A stretch of DNA of 64,000 nt from positions 21,121 through 85,120 of the forward strand of contig NZ_JAAGRY010000004.1 in the NCBI RefSeq assembly GCF_015707995.1, read 5' to 3'. Under the pieces are notes generated by a model, which was not told where the DNA came from, ran no database searches, and worked only from the letters and a program-made list of their open reading frames with translations. The translations under genes were made by a program, and so were the position numbers. The stretch comes from Microbacterium paulum. GTDB taxonomy: Bacteria; Actinomycetota; Actinomycetes; Actinomycetales; Microbacteriaceae. Positions within the stretch are counted from its first letter, which is position 1. Each line of letters opens with the position of its first letter. This document shows, one piece after another, positions 1 through 8,382 of the stretch.

Positions 1-212
1 TCGGCGATCTTGTCGGGCCGGAAGCCTGACCAGTGATCCTCGTCGGTGATGACGACGGGGGCCTGCAGATAGCCGAGGGCCTTGACGCGCTCGAGCGCGT
101 CAGCGTCCTGGCTCATATCCACGACCTCGTAGTCGATGCCCTTCGAGTCCAGCGCTCTGTACGAGGACGAGCATTGAACACATGAGGGCTTGCTGTAGAC
201 GGTGACAGTCAT
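1..212 (-). CDS. nrdH: NrdH-type glutaredoxin-like protein (partial)
   Basis: The gene runs off the left edge, so only about the first 70 residues are visible. The product starts MTVTVYSKPSCVQCSSSYRA, which carries the thioredoxin-fold redox motif CVQC typical of NrdH redoxins, electron donors for class Ib ribonucleotide reductase. Later residues include APVVITDEDHWSGFRPD, matching the cis-Pro and W-S-G-F-R-P-D features that separate NrdH from ordinary glutaredoxins. The ATG is preceded by a strong AGAGGAGGTA ribosome-binding site. NrdH is often found on actinobacterial plasmids and phages. Here it lies next to small plasmid proteins, with no nrdE/nrdF visible in the window. Confidence 0.85.
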   Translation of the reverse strand, partial: MTVTVYSKPSCVQCSSSYRALDSKGIDYEVVDMSQDADALERVKALGYLQAPVVITDEDHWSGFRPDKIA

Positions 213-316
213 GCGGGGGTTACCTCCTCTCTTCGGATCGTAGTGTGCGGTGGACCTCAGACACGCGGGGCAGATAGTCCTACCCCTGCGCGCGGGGGAC
301 GGCCCTTCCCGCCGCA

Positions 317-511
317 TCAGGAGGACCTCTCCTGACGGGGGGTGGTGGAGCGTGCAGCTTTCAGGACGCGGGCGATATGGGTGTCGTAGCCGGCGAGTGC
401 GCCGCCGGCGCTCGCTGCGGCGCGACCTCGTTCGCCACATCCGCAACCCCAGCGGCCGGGTCCGGCGGGAACGAAGAAGTGCTCGAAGGCAGGCGGGTTG
501 GCGGAGCTCAC
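317..511 (-). CDS. Small hypothetical protein, end of coupled operon
   Basis: This is a 64-residue product starting at a GTG that overlaps the stop codon of the preceding gene (GTGA overlap), the same coupling seen throughout this minus-strand operon. The sequence is Gly/Ala/Arg rich with a short GCGCG cysteine stretch and matches no family I recognise. Translational coupling is the only positive evidence that it is real. Confidence 0.45.
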   Translation of the reverse strand: MSSANPPAFEHFFVPAGPGRWGCGCGERGRAAASAGGALAGYDTHIARVLKAARSTTPRQERSS

Positions 512-855
512 GTGCTGCGGTCCGCGTAGTCATCGGGGCCCGCGGGGGTAACGCGCACAGTGACAGCCGCGACGATGCCCGGGTGCCTCCAGACGCGTCC
601 GTCGACGAGCATGACAGGGCGTGTCCCAACTGCTGCGGTGGGGTCCGCGGAGATCTCTCGCGCCCAGGTGCCGATGATGCCGCTGGTGGGGTCCGCGAAC
701 CCGAGGAGCTTCGGCAGCACGCGGCGCGGCATCCCAGAGTTGACGACGTGGTCGGCATCGACGAGGAGAGGCGGCGGTTCGATGATCGCGTCTGCAGGCT
801 GCGTCAGGTACACGGTGTACGCGGTTCGAGCTCTGCGCAGCATCCCGGTGCTCAC
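508..855 (-). CDS. Hypothetical protein (115 aa)
   Basis: The start is the GTG at 855 (VSTGMLRRARTAYTVYL), which overlaps the stop of the upstream gene by GTGA; a longer upstream reading in this frame is only an open shadow. The protein is a compact beta-rich domain with the stretch ADHVVNSGMPRR and contains no transmembrane segment. I do not recognise the family. Both ends are translationally coupled to neighbours, so it is probably expressed with the HTH protein upstream. Confidence 0.6.
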   Translation of the reverse strand: MSTGMLRRARTAYTVYLTQPADAIIEPPPLLVDADHVVNSGMPRRVLPKLLGFADPTSGIIGTWAREISADPTAAVGTRPVMLVDGRVWRHPGIVAAVTVRVTPAGPDDYADRST

Positions 856-1133
856 GGGGTGTGCTCTTCCACCTGATGGGCAGCAGCGACGATCGCGAGG
901 ACGCCTTCGAAGTCGGCGCGGCGAGCGAGGCGGATCATGGCGCGGGTGATCTCGACGCTCAGATCGAGCTTGGAGAGCACGTAGTGGCGTTGGCGCGCTC
1001 TGGCGGCCTCGGCGCAGGTGGTGAGGGTGCGCGAGCCGTGGTTGGGGCATCCGCCGCGGCTCTTGCATCCGTCGAGGAACCCCGCCGGCGTGCCATGCTC
1101 GACGCGTTCGAGCATGTCGAGGGTCTTGCTCAT
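852..1133 (-). CDS. Small Cys-motif protein (93 aa)
   Basis: The protein starts MSKTLDMLERVEHGTPAGF and then carries a cysteine array (GCKSRGGCPNHGSRTLTTC) of the HGT..GC..C type that recurs in actinophage and plasmid proteins. The remainder is helical. The ATG overlaps the stop of the upstream HTH gene (ATGA). The upstream protein carries a related cysteine array near its own N-terminus, so the two may share a small metal-binding element. Function unknown. Confidence 0.6.
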   Translation of the reverse strand: MSKTLDMLERVEHGTPAGFLDGCKSRGGCPNHGSRTLTTCAEAARARQRHYVLSKLDLSVEITRAMIRLARRADFEGVLAIVAAAHQVEEHTP

Positions 1134-2071
1134 CAGGCGGCCAACTGCACGTCGGGAACGGCGGAGATCTCGGGTACGTGCAGCACGCGCATGACAGTCC
1201 TCGACGTGATGTTGAGCCGCTGCGCCGTTGCCTCGAGGCTGTATCCCCGTTCGCGAGCCAGGTGGATGGCGAGGTGTCGCTCTTCTTGGGTCAAGCTCAC
1301 GCGCTCACCGCACAGAGCGAGGTCGATCGCGACGTCGTCGACGACCGATTCCTCGTCGACGAGGGCAGGCTCGTCGTCGGTGTCGATGTCGTCCCACGCC
1401 ATGGGGGGCAGCCATCGGCGCGCGCGCGCGTACTCGAGCGCTCCGGTGCGCACGGCCTTGTCGTAGCGAGTGACGTCAGGGGCGGGGGTCCGCCACAGCT
1501 GCTCATACAGCGCCGCTGCAGCGTTGTGCAGCTTGGCCGGGATGTCAGTCTCGCCGGTGAGGATCCTCCCCATCCTCGATTGGCTGATGCCGAGCATCCT
1601 CGCCAAGCGGGTCTGCGCCCAACCGAGCGTCCCGAGCGCTTGGATGCGTCGACGCATCCCTCGCGACGAGACCTTCACCTCCGCGGGGAGCGACGCCAGG
1701 TCAGGAGTGACAGCGAGGAGCTTCTCTGCCGTGGAGCGATGGATGCGCGCGGGGGACGAACCCCGACCGCTGCCGTCCCTTTTCTTGCTGCCGAACCAGA
1801 TCGCACGAACGGTGTCGGCACTCACGTCAGCGGCGGTAGCGATCGCGGTCACTGTCATGCCGTGCCGGAGGAGGAGGCCGATGTGGACCTTGACGGGTGA
1901 TGTCGGCGACATTCCGCAGTCGTACCTGCCGTAGGCGATGAGCTTCTTCCGCTCATAGCAGCGAGTCGTGTTCGCGGCGCGGCACTTCGCGCATCCGCAC
2001 TTGTGCACCCGGTAGCAGGTCGGCGTGTTGCCGTGCTTGTGATCGGGCGGGCAGAGCGTCGTCCTATCCAT
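1133..2071 (-). CDS. Multi-HTH DNA-binding protein with N-terminal Cys motif
   Basis: This 312-residue protein is probably a plasmid regulator. It begins with a small cysteine element (HGNTPTCYRVHKCGCAKC) followed by three helix-turn-helix-like segments: near residues 70-95 (VTAIATAADVSADTVRAI), near 150-175 (QTRLARMLGISQSRMGRIL) and near the C-terminus (LEATAQRLNITSRTVMRVL). It heads a four-gene coupled minus-strand operon. Upstream lie a perfect 20-bp palindrome (2091-2110) and a copy of the shared promoter-like box (2152-2190), so it may be both autoregulated and part of the plasmid-wide regulon. The target is unknown. Confidence 0.75.
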   Translation of the reverse strand: MDRTTLCPPDHKHGNTPTCYRVHKCGCAKCRAANTTRCYERKKLIAYGRYDCGMSPTSPVKVHIGLLLRHGMTVTAIATAADVSADTVRAIWFGSKKRDGSGRGSSPARIHRSTAEKLLAVTPDLASLPAEVKVSSRGMRRRIQALGTLGWAQTRLARMLGISQSRMGRILTGETDIPAKLHNAAAALYEQLWRTPAPDVTRYDKAVRTGALEYARARRWLPPMAWDDIDTDDEPALVDEESVVDDVAIDLALCGERVSLTQEERHLAIHLARERGYSLEATAQRLNITSRTVMRVLHVPEISAVPDVQLAA

Positions 2072-2090
2072 CCTTCACCCCTCAAAGTTG

Positions 2091-2110
2091 CTTACATTTA
2101 TGAATGTAAG
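2091..2110. promoter_or_regulatory. Perfect palindrome, candidate operator
   Basis: CTTACATT-TATG-AATGTAAG is a perfect 8-bp inverted repeat about 20 bp upstream of the start codon at 2071. Related half-sites occur upstream of other plasmid genes: GTTACATTCGTTAAG near 3625 and GTTACATTCATGAA near 45268. This suggests an operator shared by small regulators. Confidence 0.45.
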
Positions 2111-2151
2111 CCCTCCGTGTTTCCGATGCAACCGGAGAGGCGGTCCCTCCT

Positions 2152-2190
2152 ACCTACAAGGGGTGGGCGCCCGCTGGGAAAGTCGACAAA
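2152..2190 (-). promoter_or_regulatory. Shared promoter-like box, copy 1
   Basis: Read on the minus strand: TTTGTCGAC, 17 bases, ACCCCTTGTAGGT. It lies about 80 bp upstream of the HTH operon (start 2071). Four more copies with exactly the same spacing occur at 3672, 15458, 17131 and 25154. Confidence 0.65.
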
Positions 2191-2214
2191 CCGCCAGCTT
2201 CAGGAAGGGGGGGC

Positions 2215-3327
2215 TCAGCTGCGGGGTTGCGGGCGTCGCCGGTAGAACCCGTCGACGTCGCGACCGTTCCGTTGATGGGGTGCCACCCAGACCTCGCCCG
2301 ACGCGCTCTGCGCAGATCCCGAGACTTCATCGATCGAACGCGACGCGGGGCGGGATGGCGCTGCCAGCGGATGCGTCGACGCTTCGGCCTGCGTCACCGC
2401 CCCACGAAGGGTCCACTTGCGTGACCAGCGGCCGTCGTCCCGCTTCCCTGCGTACTTCTCGACGAGCTCGGGGGCCGCCTCGGGGCGCTGGACGGTGTAC
2501 CGCTGGAAGCTGACGACGTTGACGTTGGCGTCGGCCACGCGTTTCGCGATGCCGGCGCAGATGGACTGGTCGTCCTGCTCGTAGAGGGCGTCGCTGAAGC
2601 CCGCGGGCACAGCGCGGCCGCCGAGCCTCTCCACTTCGGTCGCATCGGGCTTCAGGCTCGCCAAGTACTCAGTCCGCCAGCGGTACTCGGCTCGCGCCTG
2701 CGTCACAGCCTTCGGTCCGTCGACGACGACGAGATCGACCGCGTATCCGTTCTCCTGCAGCATCCGCAGCGTGTCGAAGGCCTTCCTTTCGTTCGCGAGC
2801 GTGCCGTCGAGGATCACGTTCTCGCCGCGGAGAACGGCCCGATCTCGCTCCTGCTTCATGAGAAGCGAGGATTCTTCGTGCACGAGGGACGCGCGCTCAC
2901 GCGGTGACAGCACCTCGGTCCCCGGAGGGGAGAGCTCGTGCTCGAGGGTCCCGTCCCGCTGAGCGCGTAGGAGCAGATGATCTTTGAAGTCGTCGGCGTT
3001 CAGATCCCGCCAGTCCTGTTCGGATGAATCGAGATCAGCGATCAGCTTCGCGCGCGCCGAAGACTTCCCCGCGCCGGGGGGACCCGCGAGAACGATCGCT
3101 CGTCGGTCGCGCTTGACGTTCGGTCTCTGAGCGCGGAAAGCGGCCCGGATCTCCCGGTGAGCTGCTCGGCGCTCTGCTGACGGGCGGATCCCGTCTCTGA
3201 ACCAGCCGGAGTTGTGAACGGTCGAGCTGGACGTGTCCGCGGCGAGCGGGCCTCCTGGCGCTCCCAGCTGATCAAGCAGCTTCTTTCGGGCGTCGAAGTC
3301 GACCTGGCGATCAGGGGATGCGTCCAC
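2215..3327 (-). CDS. Zeta-family toxin (P-loop kinase)
   Basis: This 370-residue protein has a Walker A motif AGPPGAGKSS at about residues 82-91 and the zeta-toxin layout that follows it (DDFKDHLL, then VILDGTLAN and R-rich helices). Zeta toxins phosphorylate UDP-N-acetylglucosamine and so block cell-wall synthesis in plasmid-free segregants. The N-terminal 75 residues and the Pro/Ser-rich tail exceed the core kinase. The start overlaps the end of the small upstream gene by 17 bp, as expected for an antitoxin-toxin pair. The operon is preceded by copy 2 of the shared box. Confidence 0.85.
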   Translation of the reverse strand: MDASPDRQVDFDARKKLLDQLGAPGGPLAADTSSSTVHNSGWFRDGIRPSAERRAAHREIRAAFRAQRPNVKRDRRAIVLAGPPGAGKSSARAKLIADLDSSEQDWRDLNADDFKDHLLLRAQRDGTLEHELSPPGTEVLSPRERASLVHEESSLLMKQERDRAVLRGENVILDGTLANERKAFDTLRMLQENGYAVDLVVVDGPKAVTQARAEYRWRTEYLASLKPDATEVERLGGRAVPAGFSDALYEQDDQSICAGIAKRVADANVNVVSFQRYTVQRPEAAPELVEKYAGKRDDGRWSRKWTLRGAVTQAEASTHPLAAPSRPASRSIDEVSGSAQSASGEVWVAPHQRNGRDVDGFYRRRPQPRS

Positions 3328-3568
3328 CGTTGGCCTCCGTCACGGCATCGGCGATCTCCTCGTAGAGGTCGTCGTCGATGAAGTCGCATGCAAGCGCAGT
3401 GCCAATCTCCTCGAACGAGTTCCTCGTGGTCACCGCAGGGTCGTCGAAGGGTGGGGCGATGTGCTCGCGCGCGGCGAAGGGGAACGCCCGCAGCGCGGCG
3501 ATGAGGTCGGCGCGCGAGATCTCCCCGTCGCTGTACTGGCGCGTGAGATCGAGCGGAGTGGTGGTCAT
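3311..3568 (-). CDS. Putative antitoxin partner of zeta toxin
   Basis: This 85-residue acidic helical protein starts MTTTPLDLTRQYSDGEIS. I chose the ATG at 3568 because a strong GGAGGTGATC ribosome-binding site lies directly upstream; in-frame upstream ATGs at 3619 and 3601 lack one. It overlaps the zeta toxin, and position and size fit an epsilon-like antitoxin. The sequence contains RADLIAALRAFPFAAREHIAPPFDDPAV and is not a recognisable classical epsilon protein, so the assignment rests on context. Confidence 0.65.
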   Translation of the reverse strand: MTTTPLDLTRQYSDGEISRADLIAALRAFPFAAREHIAPPFDDPAVTTRNSFEEIGTALACDFIDDDLYEEIADAVTEANGGRIP

Positions 3569-3671
3569 CCTGATCACCTCCTTCTCAACCGTCATCTCCA
3601 TGCCCTCAGCATACGCCACAGATGGTTACATTCGTTAAGGTTCGCTGCATGGGTCATCGGGAGTCCCTTCC

Positions 3672-3710
3672 ATCTACAAGGGGTGGAAGGGGGGACGCTA
3701 GGTCGACAAA
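3672..3710 (-). promoter_or_regulatory. Shared promoter-like box, copy 2
   Basis: On the minus strand: TTTGTCGAC, 17 bases, ACCCCTTGTAGAT. It lies between the prepilin peptidase stop and the toxin-antitoxin operon and reads towards the latter, about 100 bp from its start. Confidence 0.65.
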
Positions 3711-3711
3711 G

Positions 3712-4269
3712 TCAGGCGAGGATCCCCGCCGCGGTGACGATCAGCGCGGCGGCCGCGATCGCCGGACCGTGCGCGTGTGCAGCACGCCCCCGCCCAGCCG
3801 CGATGCGCACGAGCCGCTCGCCGGCACTGAGCAGCACGGCGAGTGGCACGAGATAGATGGCGAACCAGCCAGAGAAGACGCCGGCGAAGAGGGTGACCGC
3901 GCCTGCGAACTTCGCGTCTCCGAATCCGAACCAGCCTGCCATGCCCATCATCGCGTAGGCGAGGAAGACCACGGCGGCCGCGGCGACGGCGATGACGAGG
4001 ATCCATGGGTCTGCGGTCGAGATGCTCACCGCGGCCGCTTGCAGAGCGCCGGCCAACGCGTAGGGGCCCGTGTACCGGTTGGGCAACCGCTTCGTGCGAA
4101 CGTCGACGCCCGCGATCGCGGAGCTGGCGGCGGTGAAGCAGGCCAGGGCGATCCACGGGTATCCCGGGATGCCGGCGAGTGCCAGGCCTGCGAGAAACGC
4201 ACCGTCAACGGCAGCGACGACGTACTCGCTTCGCGCGCGAGCGTCGGTCCTCTCTTCGATCACGGTCAT
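3712..4269 (-). CDS. A24 prepilin peptidase (TadV/CpaA-like)
   Basis: This polytopic membrane aspartyl protease of 185 residues removes the leader of Flp-type prepilins at the cytoplasmic face of the membrane. Both catalytic aspartates are visible: one in the VDVRTKRLPN segment (residue about 56) and one in FGFGDAKFAG (GxGDxK, about 118). Six or so hydrophobic segments fill the rest, and there is no N-methyltransferase domain, as usual for the short Tad type. The start ATG overlaps the stop of the LysM-BTAD gene (ATGA), so it closes the pilus operon. Confidence 0.88.
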   Translation of the reverse strand: MTVIEERTDARARSEYVVAAVDGAFLAGLALAGIPGYPWIALACFTAASSAIAGVDVRTKRLPNRYTGPYALAGALQAAAVSISTADPWILVIAVAAAAVVFLAYAMMGMAGWFGFGDAKFAGAVTLFAGVFSGWFAIYLVPLAVLLSAGERLVRIAAGRGRAAHAHGPAIAAAALIVTAAGILA

Positions 4270-7200
4270 CGGGCGTTGACGAGCTTGGCCGGCGCGGAGT
4301 CGATGAGTTGCTGAGTCGCGTCGTCGAGCTCGTAGTCCGGGTCCCCTCCCCCGGGGCGGGCATAGAGCTCGTCAACGACGCGGGAGAACTCGGCGGGGCT
4401 GCCGGCGCGCATGGCGGCCTCGAGCTCGAGGCGCCACCCGGCCTCGTTGAGCGGGTCGGCCGACTGGGCGATGCGTGCGGCGAACCGGGCCTGGTCGAAC
4501 TCTCCCCGCCGGAGCGCCCGGTGGGCGAGCTCGTCGGCGGCGTCCAGGACGGCAGCGATCATCGCTTCCTCGGCCGGGGCACGCCAGACCCACCACCCCC
4601 GTCGATTCGTCGGAGGGGTGAGAGGCTGCCCGCGGACCAGCCTGATCGCCGCGATCAAGTCCTCGTTGGGGGTGGTCTTGAGATCAGGGCCGATCAGGGA
4701 GCGGAAGTCGTCCCAATCGCTCCGAATCGCGGGGTGGATGAGGAAGCCGACTTCCTTCCGTCCCTCGGGGAGGAGCTTGCGCCCATCGGGGTCTGCGCCC
4801 AGGGCATTCCGAAGGTGCTTGGCGAGCTGACGCGCGTTGTTGGCATCCGGGTCGACCTTGTCCGGCCAGAACGCCTTGTGCAGCTGCGCCCCGGGCACCT
4901 GCCCGCCATGCAGGAGCAGGTAGGCCATCATCTCCGCACCGCGACCGGGGAGCTTCTCCTGGACGTTCATGACGTCCACCGGTCCGAGCATGCGCACGTA
5001 CGGCGCGGGCCAGTCGGGTGCGCTGACCGTGGCCGAAAGCGTGAGCTCCGGCTCCTCGACTGCGGCCACAGGCTCGTTGGAGGCGGGTGCCGATTCGATG
5101 TCCAGTTCGGAGATCTCGACGGATCCGACCGCCGCCTCGTGCTGAGGCGTGCTCTCGGCGGCGGCGGCGTCGTCAAGAGCTGTGTGCTCTTCCTCGACCG
5201 TCGACGGCTCGATCTCGGGCGCCTCTACGGATGCGAGATCCGCCTCGTCGACGGGAAGCTGAGGTGCGACCTCAACCTCGTCGTCGAGGGCCCGCTCGTC
5301 GACGACGTTCTCCGCCGCCAGATCGGCGATGTGGGATTCCTGAGCTGTGGTGTCGAAGAGGTTCTGGACGAGCTCGAGCTCTTCGCCGGCGAGCAGCTGG
5401 GGGTGGAAAGGGAGCGGCGGCAGTTGGCCTCCGGAGCGGTACTCGGCGGTGGTGCGATCGGTGATGACGACGGTGGATCCCGCCTCGATCGAGTCGCCGC
5501 TGGCGACAGTGGCGATGCCCAGCCGCGGCATGCGCGCGACGAGCTCGGCGAGCTCGGTCCGCTGCGCCTCGGGCGGCTCCACGCCGAGGATGACGATGTG
5601 CGGCGCCCACGATTCCAGGTCGGTGGCCTTCACGCGTGCCTGGTGCACGTCGTCGACGTCGTACGAGTCCAGCGCGGCGCGACGGTCCTCCATGTCGGCC
5701 CGGAGGTTTCGGATCAGTGCCGGGACGTCGTCGACGTGCTGCACTCGGAACCGTCCGAGGTCGCGGGCGAGTCCGTGGGGCATCCCGACGAGAGTGACCT
5801 GGATCTGATCGGACCAGGGGTTCACAGCCAGCTCGACGGCGATCGCAGTGAGAACACCTCGCGCTGTCTCTTCGTCGCCGACGACGTTCAGCGAACCGAT
5901 CTGCTCGAGGTCGAGGAGGAGAACCCCGCCGGCGTCATCGGTTCCGATAGTCGTGAGCGCAGGGTACGGCGACACGGTCGGTCGGCTCGGTGGCTGTGCA
6001 CGTCCAGGCCGCACGATCCAGGCCGTGCGGTCGGGGTGGGCAGCCTCGAACGGCTCGGGTAGATCTGCGGGCTCGGTCAGGTAGACGGCGATCTCATCGT
6101 CGGCCAGACGGACGGCGAGGAGCTCGGGGAGCACCGCTCCGGTGTCCTCGGCCCAGGCCTGCAACCCGCGCAGGGCGTTGTCGATGTCATCGACACCGAT
6201 CGGGTTCTCGACCAGACGCAGCTCAAGTTCCAGATCAGCCGCGGCCTCGCTGGGCATTGCGATTCGCTCTCCGGCGAGACGCTTCCGGCGTTGCCGTAGT
6301 CGCCTCGCCCCAAGCGCGGCGAGTAGACCCGCCACGAGCAGGCCCACTGCACCTCCTGCCGTCGCGAGAGGCACCGAGTAACCCGCATCGGAGGACTCTT
6401 CCTCCTGCGCGTCGCCGGATGCAGACTCGTCGTGCGTGGCGGTCTGGCTGGCGGAGTCCTCGTGCTTGACGCCCTGATCCCCTGCAGCATTCCCAACCGC
6501 GCCGCCGGATCCCTCTGCGCCGCCCGCGCCGTCGCCGCCTGGCCCGCCGACATCGACGCTCCCGGGTCCGACGGACGCGGAAGCAGAGTCCGCCGGCGCC
6601 GCCGGCGCCGGCGGGTCGGGTGCCGGCGCCGGCGGGGCCTCCTCCACCTGGACGTTCGGCACAGACAACGTCCATCCGGTGAGGATGAGGTCCTGGTCGC
6701 TCAGCGCGCGTCCGTCTGCCTGCGTGACTCCCTGATTCGCATCGAAGATCTCTGGGTATCGCTGCCCGTCCCCGTAGTACTTCGCGGCGAGATCCCAAAG
6801 GGTGTCTCCGCGGACGACCTGGTGGTCGATGGTGACGTTCGTGGTGGCTGGCGCGACGTCCTGCGTCATCGTGTTCGCGGGGATGGCCGACGACACGTTC
6901 GCAGTCGGCCCAGCGGGGTCCACCACGGAGGCCTGTGACCAGGGTATGGCTGTCGCTGAGACGGGCTCAGCAGCGACCGCCGGGGTTGCTGTGCCGCCCA
7001 GCGCGCCGAATCCCGTGAGCATCACTGCGACGGCCGCGACGAGGGATGCGGCAACGCGCTGCTGTCCGCGGAACGCGCCGACCTTCTTCGGAGTCGGGCG
7101 CCCAGCGAGTCCCGCGCCGATCTCGAGGAGAAGCGGCCCTGCGAACGCCAGCCACGCAAGCCAGCACAGCAGCGGCAGTACCTTCGTCGTCAGGATGACG

Positions 7201-7352
7201 TACCCGTAGTCGGGCGTGAGGGAGAAGATCGCCTCCCACTGTGCCGAGGTGGGAAGCGGGTTCCCTGCGATGAACGCAAGGACAACAGGCACGCCGACGA
7301 GGATCGCGCCGATCACGATCAGGGCACCCAGGCCTCGCAACAGTTTCGCCAC
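4266..7352 (-). CDS. LysM and BTAD domain membrane protein
   Basis: This 1028-residue protein starts at a GTG (MAKLLRGLGALIVIG). It has two N-terminal membrane segments, a third near residue 105-125, a LysM peptidoglycan-binding domain at about 176-232 (VVRGDTLWDLAAKYYGDGQ), a Pro/Gly/Ser linker, a further membrane helix near 330-350 ending in RRLRQRRKR, and a long cytoplasmic region. The C-terminal 220 residues contain a winged helix (LPGRGAEMMAYLLLHGG) and a bacterial transcriptional activator (BTAD) TPR-like domain. Proteins of this layout are common beside actinobacterial Tad genes and probably link wall sensing to pilus function or control. The direct role is unproven. Confidence 0.8.
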   Translation of the reverse strand: MAKLLRGLGALIVIGAILVGVPVVLAFIAGNPLPTSAQWEAIFSLTPDYGYVILTTKVLPLLCWLAWLAFAGPLLLEIGAGLAGRPTPKKVGAFRGQQRVAASLVAAVAVMLTGFGALGGTATPAVAAEPVSATAIPWSQASVVDPAGPTANVSSAIPANTMTQDVAPATTNVTIDHQVVRGDTLWDLAAKYYGDGQRYPEIFDANQGVTQADGRALSDQDLILTGWTLSVPNVQVEEAPPAPAPDPPAPAAPADSASASVGPGSVDVGGPGGDGAGGAEGSGGAVGNAAGDQGVKHEDSASQTATHDESASGDAQEEESSDAGYSVPLATAGGAVGLLVAGLLAALGARRLRQRRKRLAGERIAMPSEAAADLELELRLVENPIGVDDIDNALRGLQAWAEDTGAVLPELLAVRLADDEIAVYLTEPADLPEPFEAAHPDRTAWIVRPGRAQPPSRPTVSPYPALTTIGTDDAGGVLLLDLEQIGSLNVVGDEETARGVLTAIAVELAVNPWSDQIQVTLVGMPHGLARDLGRFRVQHVDDVPALIRNLRADMEDRRAALDSYDVDDVHQARVKATDLESWAPHIVILGVEPPEAQRTELAELVARMPRLGIATVASGDSIEAGSTVVITDRTTAEYRSGGQLPPLPFHPQLLAGEELELVQNLFDTTAQESHIADLAAENVVDERALDDEVEVAPQLPVDEADLASVEAPEIEPSTVEEEHTALDDAAAAESTPQHEAAVGSVEISELDIESAPASNEPVAAVEEPELTLSATVSAPDWPAPYVRMLGPVDVMNVQEKLPGRGAEMMAYLLLHGGQVPGAQLHKAFWPDKVDPDANNARQLAKHLRNALGADPDGRKLLPEGRKEVGFLIHPAIRSDWDDFRSLIGPDLKTTPNEDLIAAIRLVRGQPLTPPTNRRGWWVWRAPAEEAMIAAVLDAADELAHRALRRGEFDQARFAARIAQSADPLNEAGWRLELEAAMRAGSPAEFSRVVDELYARPGGGDPDYELDDATQQLIDSAPAKLVNAR

Positions 7353-7380
7353 GTCGTCGCCTTTCAGTCAGCCAGGCTGT

Positions 7381-8382
7381 TCAGCCACCGTAGTTGGCGG
7401 TATTGACAGACTGGAGCTCGCCGACGCGGACCTGGGCCGTCGTGGTCGTAGAGGGCATTGCGATCGTCCCGCTCTCCCCACCACCGGTCCACTCGACGAC
7501 CCACGTCGTCGACGCGGATACGGTGAACGATCCCGAACCCGAGGTCCGCTGGTAACGGAAGCCGCACGTCGGTGAATCGACAGCGAGCTGATTCGCCATG
7601 GCGGCCGCGTTGAAGGGGGTTCCCACGCCGCAGTTGATCGTCTGGCCGTCGCCGGACGACCACGTCAGTGAGCGAACATTCGCCGTCGCGGTTACCGTCA
7701 CTCCCCCGTATGTCGCAGTGCGAGACAGAGGCCCCCAGGTGCTCTCGGAGGTGCCGTCGACCCACAGCCAGACAGGGATCCCGACCCAGGTGCGTCGATA
7801 CGCGGCCGTTCCGATCGGGTCATCGGAATGGACCTTGCTTTCCGGGGCCATGCCGATCGTGATCGGCTCCAGCGTGAAGGTACGCACCAGCATTCCCGCC
7901 GCCTGAGCAGGCGTGTACCGGCTGACCCCGGGAGGTGGCGCCAGGAGCCACTGGCCCATTGTGTAGCAGCCGCGGGGGTTGTTGCACTGGTAGAGGTTGC
8001 ACGTGTACCAGGCGCCCACCGACGCATCTCGGCCAGCGGGAGGCGCACCCTGGGGGTCGTCCAACGACCAGTAGCACTGCTTGTCGTTCGACCACCACCC
8101 GCCATCACGAGAACACGGAATCTCCTCCGGCCCGCCAGCCCCTCCCTGGTATGTGCACGCAGACGGCCCCGGCGTAAAGCCAACCGGACCCGTGGAACCC
8201 CCACTCGGCTCATACCCGCCAGGCGTACCACCACCCCCAGTACCAACCTCACAGTTCCAGGAGTTGTCGATCGGGTTATAGGTGCAGTTGTCCGCAGCGG
8301 ATGCCGCTGTGACTGGGACCAGCACGGCGAGCACCACCGCCAAAATGGCTACGAGGGCGCCTACTGCCCGACGCCTCAGCAT
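7381..8382 (-). CDS. Secreted protein of the pilus operon
   Basis: This 333-residue protein begins at ATG 8382 (MLRRRAVGALVAILAVVLAV) with a clear Sec signal peptide cleaved after AASA. The mature part is Gly/Pro/Cys/Trp rich and starts DNCTYNPIDNSWNCEVGTGGG; several cysteines suggest disulfides. The C-terminal half looks beta-sandwich-like (TVTATANVRSLTWSSGDG), possibly a PKD- or Ig-like fold. Its start overlaps the end of the lipoprotein gene by 7 bp. It may be a surface-exposed pilus-associated or adhesive component. No family assigned. Confidence 0.7.
   Translation of the reverse strand: MLRRRAVGALVAILAVVLAVLVPVTAASAADNCTYNPIDNSWNCEVGTGGGGTPGGYEPSGGSTGPVGFTPGPSACTYQGGAGGPEEIPCSRDGGWWSNDKQCYWSLDDPQGAPPAGRDASVGAWYTCNLYQCNNPRGCYTMGQWLLAPPPGVSRYTPAQAAGMLVRTFTLEPITIGMAPESKVHSDDPIGTAAYRRTWVGIPVWLWVDGTSESTWGPLSRTATYGGVTVTATANVRSLTWSSGDGQTINCGVGTPFNAAAMANQLAVDSPTCGFRYQRTSGSGSFTVSASTTWVVEWTGGGESGTIAMPSTTTTAQVRVGELQSVNTANYGG

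Noticed and set aside
4179..6062. 627-codon plus-strand frame opposite the LysM-BTAD gene
   Set aside because: It mirrors the codon pattern of the minus-strand gene, which has recognisable LysM and BTAD domains; the plus-strand product has no domain.
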